The position numbers and the translations under genes are program-made. A stretch of 64,000 bases of DNA from Pogostemon cablin (taxonomy: Eukaryota > Streptophyta > Magnoliopsida > Lamiales > Lamiaceae), in the NCBI GenBank assembly GCA_023678885.1, contig CM042955.1:17619835-17683834 (forward strand), written 5' to 3'. Shown here in pieces: positions 58,869 to 64,000 of this stretch (positions are counted from its first letter, which is position 1; each line of letters opens with the position of its first letter). The notes under the pieces are model-generated. The model was not told the origin of the DNA. It saw only the letters and a list, made by a program, of their open reading frames with translations, and did no database searches.

Positions 58869-60162
58869 AGTAATATAGTCTATACTATATGCCATCCTAA
58901 GAAATTTGGGGTTTTGGGATTAAAGTCTTGGGCTATTTTAATATTGTGTTGGTTGCTAAATGGGTCTGGAGGACTTTATCAGAGAAAGAAAGTCTTTGGG
59001 TCAAGATTATTAAGTCTAGATGGGGAGATAGTTTGGGTCTAAAATGTCTTCTAAGGGAGGGTGTCCTTGTCACTAAAATCAGGGGTTGGTGGAGTACAGT
59101 ACTTAATAGTTTAGCAGACGAGAGTTGGGGGTGGTTCAAAGAAGGTTTGGGTAGAAAAGTAGGAAATGGTAAGTCTACACGTTTTTGGAAAAATAACTGA
59201 GGAGAATGAGGTATGTTAAAAGATAAATATGCTAGATTGTATAACATCAGTTTGAATAAAATGAAAGTGATTGCTGAATTGAGGACTTGGGTAGAAGGAA
59301 AATGGAAATGAGAATTTAAGTGGAAAAGACATTTGAGAGGTCTTGAGTTTGAGATATTTTCTGATTTTATGCAGTCTGTTAATATGTTTACATCAATTCA
59401 CAATCAATGTGATAGATGGGAATGGAAACTAAACACAAAAGATGGATACACAGTGAGAGATATATATTTCATATTGATGAACAGGAAAGCTTCACCGAGG
59501 ATAGACGACATGGAGCAAGAGGCACTTAAACTCACATAGTACAAGGCTATTCCAGGTAAGGTGCAAATCCATGTTTGGAGATCGCTCATGGACAGAATCC
59601 CGACAAAGACTAATTTGCTACGAAGAGGATGTTGGCAAGAAGGATCAGAAATGACTAGTAACAACTGCAATATTGGAATGGAGAATGTGCAATATCTATT
59701 CATTGAATGCCCCAAAGCACAAGAAATCTGGGTAGGTATTCTAGCGTGGATGGGCTTTTATGGACCGCTACCTCGTGAGTTGAATAGGAACATGATAGTA
59801 TTCACTAATCTCCATCAGAACAACAATAAGGTGAAAAAGATGTTGATGATGATTTGGTCATGCACAATTTGGACAATATGGAAAAATAGAAACAAGCAGA
59901 TATTTCAGAATGTTGAGCCGAATACTCGAGACACAATCGGGGAAGTAAAAATTCGATCTTGGAATTGGTTATGCTGGAGAATTAATAGTATCAAATATGT
60001 AAGCTTCTCAAGGTGAATGAGAGAGGGCATTTCTATTACATGTTAGAATTGTGATATGTCAAGATTTTTATTTTCAGTTTGTACAATGTAAATCTCTTAC
60101 CTTTATATTTATTTTAATAAAATGCTTTTACTTGATAAAAAAAAGTAATATAGTCTACACTA
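58869..60162 (+). mobile_element. 5'-truncated LINE with 19-bp target duplication
   Basis: The direct repeat AGTAATATAGTCTATACTA (58869-58887) recurs with one change at 60144-60162. Between them lies the C-terminal end of a plant LINE ORF2: FNIVLVAKWVWRTL and WGWFKEGLGRKVGNGKSTRFW-like segments, then a zf-RVT region (KVQIHVWRSLMDRIPTKTNL, QYLFIECPKAQEIW) and IWTIWKNRNKQIF, followed by AATAAAATG and a short poly(A). Several frameshifts and stops (for example 59198-59200 and 59537-59539) show it is dead. The reverse transcriptase core is missing, consistent with 5' truncation on insertion. Confidence 0.9.
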
Positions 60163-63100
60163 CAAGAAACTGCCAGATTACCGACGGAAATTTCCGTCGC
60201 TAAAATATGAAAAATTCGTCGGTAAACATTTTACCGACGAATTACCGACGGAAATGGAATTGTCACTAAAACCATGGTCGGTAAATTTTTAACGACGGAA
60301 TTTAATTTCCGTCGGTAATTACAGACGGATTTTTTCGTCGGTAGATAAATTCTCCGTCGGCAATCTTCATATGTCAGTTCGTCGGAGGTTATAATATAGT
60401 GACGAATTTACCGACGGAATTTTTCGTCGCTAATTACCGACGAAAAAAATCCGTCGGTATTAATTTATTCTTGTATGATTTTTTTTAATTTACCGACGGA
60501 AAATCCGTCGCTAATTAATATATTTTTTAATATTATTTTTTTAAATATTAATATTAATACTAATTAAAAAATTGTAAATTTTAATTAAATAAAGATTCAA
60601 AACACCACGTCCTAATATAAATCATCATCTAATATAATATTTAAATTCTAAAATTTCCACAATTTCAAATTCAAAGGGATACAAAAAATTGAAAAACTAA
60701 AGAATATGTCATTCAAACATATGCTATTCAATTATTCTACAATTCAAGAGTCAAGACATTCGATTGCAGCTCGATCTGTGCACGATTGTTCTTGAATCTA
60801 TGAGATGGTACTTCTCGTTAATCCTTTTGCTGCTCAACACATCTACTAGGTTGATATCCAAACAGCAACTGTATACATAAAATATTTAATCAATTTAGAT
60901 TAGGTAAATTATCTCCTTAATAATGTAATACTGATCAACAAAAGACCAGTTAAAAGAAAGAAAGAACACACAATACTCACCAGTAAGTAACAAATAATTA
61001 TTTCATCTCCATATTCGGAATAAGAAATTGCCTGCCCCAGAAGAAAAAACTGAAAGTACAAATAAAATGTACATTAGCAACAATTATAATTAGACTTAAA
61101 AAATTTTTTAGTACTTGCTTTCTTTAAAGCCCATTGCTTGTAAATATGAACTATAGGTGGCACTCTATCACACTTTCACCAAAATAGCTCCTTAATTGTA
61201 ACTATGGTTTACAACACATTATAATCAAAATTTGAATGACTAAATTATTAGAAAAAAATCAGACCTCCTCTAATTTCCAAGCACTCAATTTCTAATAATC
61301 AAGAGATTAATGAACATAAATTTCAAATTGAATGTGTAAGGAGTAGCAGCAAGATAAAATTAACAAGATAAAGTAAACAAGGTAGATGAACAAGTTCGTA
61401 AGTAGAGGGCATGCAAAATTTCCATGCAACTGAATGAAAGAAATGGGAACCCACTAAGGAAGCAAGAACAATTTCACCGGGAAGAAGACTGAAGAACTTC
61501 TGCCCCACTTTGGAGTTTGCTACAGAGGTTGTAAAGAACCCTGAAACCTTCACTACTCCAGAGAGTATCCCCGTCGCCACTTTCTCCGACATCTTTGTCA
61601 GCTGCTTAACCCTGGAAACGTTTAAGAAAAATCAAACTAGTTAAGACAATTTGGATAATGTATCACTGCATCCCCTTGTAGTGCAACAACAAGATAAAGC
61701 CAAACAACATAGGATTACCTTTTCATCCTCTTTAGGGCCTGAGGACTGATTTCAGAGTTGGAGCCATTCCCCATTCTTTTCTTCAAGAACTCATTCCCCC
61801 ATTTCAGCCTACCCACTGTAACATCTCCACACCACAATATACATCGTACAACCTGTCCTGATCCGGCAGCAATCATCCTCGCAACGCTTCCACTGTAATC
61901 CTCCACATTAGGAGCAAGCGTCGTCCAGTAAGCGGCGTCGCTCTTCTCCACCTCCTCCTTCTTCTTCTCCATCTCCTCCGTAGAAACTTCCCTCGCCACC
62001 GATCCCCACCACCCCTGCTCCGCCCCGGCCGCCGCCTTCTCCACCCTAAACACACTGAATTTCTCAAGTACCGAATCGAAATATCTGAGCAACCTGCCCC
62101 TTCGCAGCAACCGTCAATCCATAGTTTAAGATACTGTCGCCATTGGCGTCGCCGTCTTCCGGCGGAACCCTAAGGCTGAAGAAATAATGGGAATCGTCGA
62201 GCTTGACGGCGGCCTCGTCTTTGGCCAACGGCCACTGGATGTCGTCCCCAACACGCGCCAACGCTGCCACGACGTTGCCCCCCTATTTCAACTGAACCAC
62301 CATGAAATCCCCATTCGCAAGCTCCACGCTCTGTTGCTTGTCGATCAGATGAACGATTGCTCCCGGGATCCTAATTATTACTTCCTCGGATGACTCGAAG
62401 GAAGCATCCCGATCGGCAATCGGGATCTCTTCTTCGGTTTCTGGGAACAGATCTTCGGCTAAATCGTTCATCTGAACAGTTGGGTAGAGAGAAGAAGGCC
62501 TGGCGGTAGGGTTGGAGAGGAAGGAAGAAGTTGATTCAGGGTTCGATTGGTCGACCTGTGGATACATAGAAGAGGGCTTTTTAGGACTGTTGGAAGACAT
62601 AGCTTCGATTCAGCGTTGATTCAAATGTTTGATGTCCTAATCTTCGATTCAGCGTTGATTCGGCTAGAGAGGGTTGCGAGCCAGCGGAGCAGAATGAAAT
62701 CGAAGCGACAAGTTGGAAGAAGAAGCCCTGTTCGTCGGATTCCAGCAGCGGCGGCGAAAAATGGTGGCGGGTTCTTCGATTTCGTCGACGGGAAGCCTTC
62801 GATCTCACATTGAGTTCTTCATTTGGGGAAGATATTTTGATTTCTGTTCTTAGGGTTACAAATACAAACGATTCACTTAAAAAAAAAGAAAAAAACGTGT
62901 TTTGTTTATATAAATAATAAAAGAGTTGTGTCATATTTACCGACGGATTTTATTCCGTCAGTAATTAAAGATTAAAATAATTATTTTTAAAAATAAAGAT
63001 ATATTTATCGACGGATTTAATTCGTCAGTAAAATAAAGACTAAAGTTATTTTTTTTAAATAAAATTTAATATACTTACCGACGGATTAATTCCGTCGGTA

Positions 63101-63622
63101 ACTTAAAGACTAAAATTAATTTTCTTTAAATAAAAATTTATATATTTACCGATGGATTATTCCGTCGGTAAATTAAAACTAAAATTAATTTTTTAAAAGA
63201 TAAAATTTCAGATATTTACCGACGAAAAATATCCGTCGGTAAATTAAAGACTAAAATTATTTTTTTTTAAATTAAAATTTAATATAATTACCGACGGATA
63301 AATCCGTCGCTAAATTAAAAATTGAAATTAATTTTCTATAAATAAAAATTTATATATTTACCGACGGATTTAATCCGTCGGTAATCTTCTGGGATTTATT
63401 CCCTCCAAAATACCGACGGATTTACCGACGGAAAAAAATTCCGTCGCTAATTCCGTCGGTAATCCGTCGCAAAAACTGTCGGAAATTTTTATTGATGATT
63501 TTTTAAAAATAAATCCTATTAAATCAATAAACCGTCGGTAATTCGTCGGTAAATCGTCGGTAATTACCGACGATTTTTTTCCGTCGGTAAATCCGTCGTT
63601 ATTCCGGCAGTTTCTTGTAGTG
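60158..63622. mobile_element. Non-autonomous CACTA transposon carrying a captured gene (Pack-CACTA)
   Basis: Terminal inverted repeats: CACTACAAGAAACTGCC at 60158-60174 and its exact complement GGCAGTTTCTTGTAGTG at 63606-63622. Both ends carry long subterminal regions (60175-60510 and 62937-63600) with dozens of ACCGACGGA / TCCGTCGGTAA repeats in both directions, typical of En/Spm elements. Flanking 3-mers are CTA and TTA (2 of 3). No transposase is present. The interior is an ERD7/senescence-domain gene fragment on the minus strand. Confidence 0.93.
61455..62600 (-). pseudogene. Captured ERD7-like senescence-domain gene fragment
   Basis: Minus-strand exon 1 (62600-61719) and exon 2 (61611-61455), joined by a GT-AG intron, match plant senescence/dehydration-associated (ERD7-type) proteins, lipid-linked cold and drought response factors. 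Marks: VVAALARVGDDIQWPLAKDE, SHYFFSLRVPPE, LNYGLTVAAKGQ, SVLEKFSVF, YWTTLAPNVEDYSGSVARMI, and the start of the Senescence domain TKMSEKVATGILSGVVKVSG to LLPGEIVLASL. The C-terminal part after that point is absent: the capture ends in the following intron. An in-frame TAG lies at 62285-62283 and a frameshift near 62095-62110, so it is not translatable as one protein. Lying wholly inside the CACTA element, it is a transduplicated fragment. Confidence 0.9.
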
Positions 63623-64000
63623 TTATATGTGTATTTTTATATAATGATCGATCATAAAGTATTACTATAAATATTATAAAGTTGATACAAAGTTTTCATA
63701 CCTATTTTAGTAAAATAATCTTATAGAAATCATATGTGCCAAGCAATTTTTTAAGACAAAAGCTTTCATAGAATCGGTCCTCTCCCCTAAAATTTCTTTG
63801 TGAACTAGCACAAAATTGTTTTAATAATTGAATTACATTATAGAAATAATTAATTATTCTATCGAATAAAATTTGATCCTAAAAAGGAAGGAATTTTATC
63901 AATCCATTCTTTGAGAGGGGCCAATACTACTTATTATCGTGTAAGATCGATACCCCTCCGCCCCGTAAAAACTTTTACATTTATTTTTTATACGGATTAA
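63623..64000. other. AT-rich flank to the window edge
   Basis: No gene. A Stowaway-like left end (CCCCTCCGCCCCG) begins near 63953 and runs out of the window. Confidence 0.5.

Noticed and set aside
62547..62934. Open frames on both strands upstream of the captured ERD7-like start
   Set aside because: They correspond to the captured 5' UTR and promoter region; no protein similarity.

Overview
The window is plant nuclear DNA. It has long multi-exon genes with GT-AG introns, plant-only families (ITN1-type ankyrin protein, plant defensins, plant mobile domain, ERD7/senescence-domain protein) and a dense load of plant transposons (Copia, Ty3, LINE, CACTA, Stowaway, Tourist, Helitron remnants). 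An asterid eudicot, perhaps Lamiales, is my guess; the sequence alone does not settle it. Exon limits come from reading frame, GT-AG signals and family knowledge; no transcript evidence was available.

Layout: 1-1945 is the 5' end of a minus-strand Copia retrotransposon (LTR, initiator-Met tRNA primer site, about 1 kb GC-rich leader, gag). 1946-5063 is AT-rich and full of Stowaway-like MITEs, including a tandem duplication. 5064-14997 (+) is an apparently intact 13-exon NUP155 nucleoporin gene. 17925-27314 (+) is an apparently intact 20-exon VAC14 gene. 28731-31116 (-) is an intact 3-exon ITN1-like ankyrin/PGG membrane protein gene, convergent with VAC14. These three are the ordinary, presumably working genes, and they share no obvious pathway.

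From about 31.8 kb the window becomes a transposon graveyard. 32.5-33.0 kb holds an OTU-protease-like fragment. 33.2-41.3 kb holds a decayed plant-mobile-domain (PMD/MAIN-like) gene split by a solo LTR, flanked by arrays of 33-bp units containing TTCGACCA/TGGTCGAA palindromes. Two further solo LTRs lie end to end at 38.1-41.0 kb. 44.4-45.6 kb holds the first exons of a purine-synthesis GARS gene, which stops inside the ATP-grasp domain at the 3' end of a Ty3 element. 46.3-51.7 kb contains LTR, Helitron and CACTA remnants.

52.4-57.7 kb carries a duplicated plant defensin pair: the first is open, the second has a stop right after its first cysteine. 58.9-60.1 kb is a 5'-truncated LINE with a 19-bp target duplication. 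60.2-63.6 kb is a CACTA transposon that has captured the 5' part of an ERD7/senescence-domain gene (a Pack-CACTA). The most interesting items are the Pack-CACTA, the 33-bp palindromic arrays around the PMD pseudogene, the LTR-split PMD gene and the defensin duplication with its paralogous empty sites for MITE insertions.
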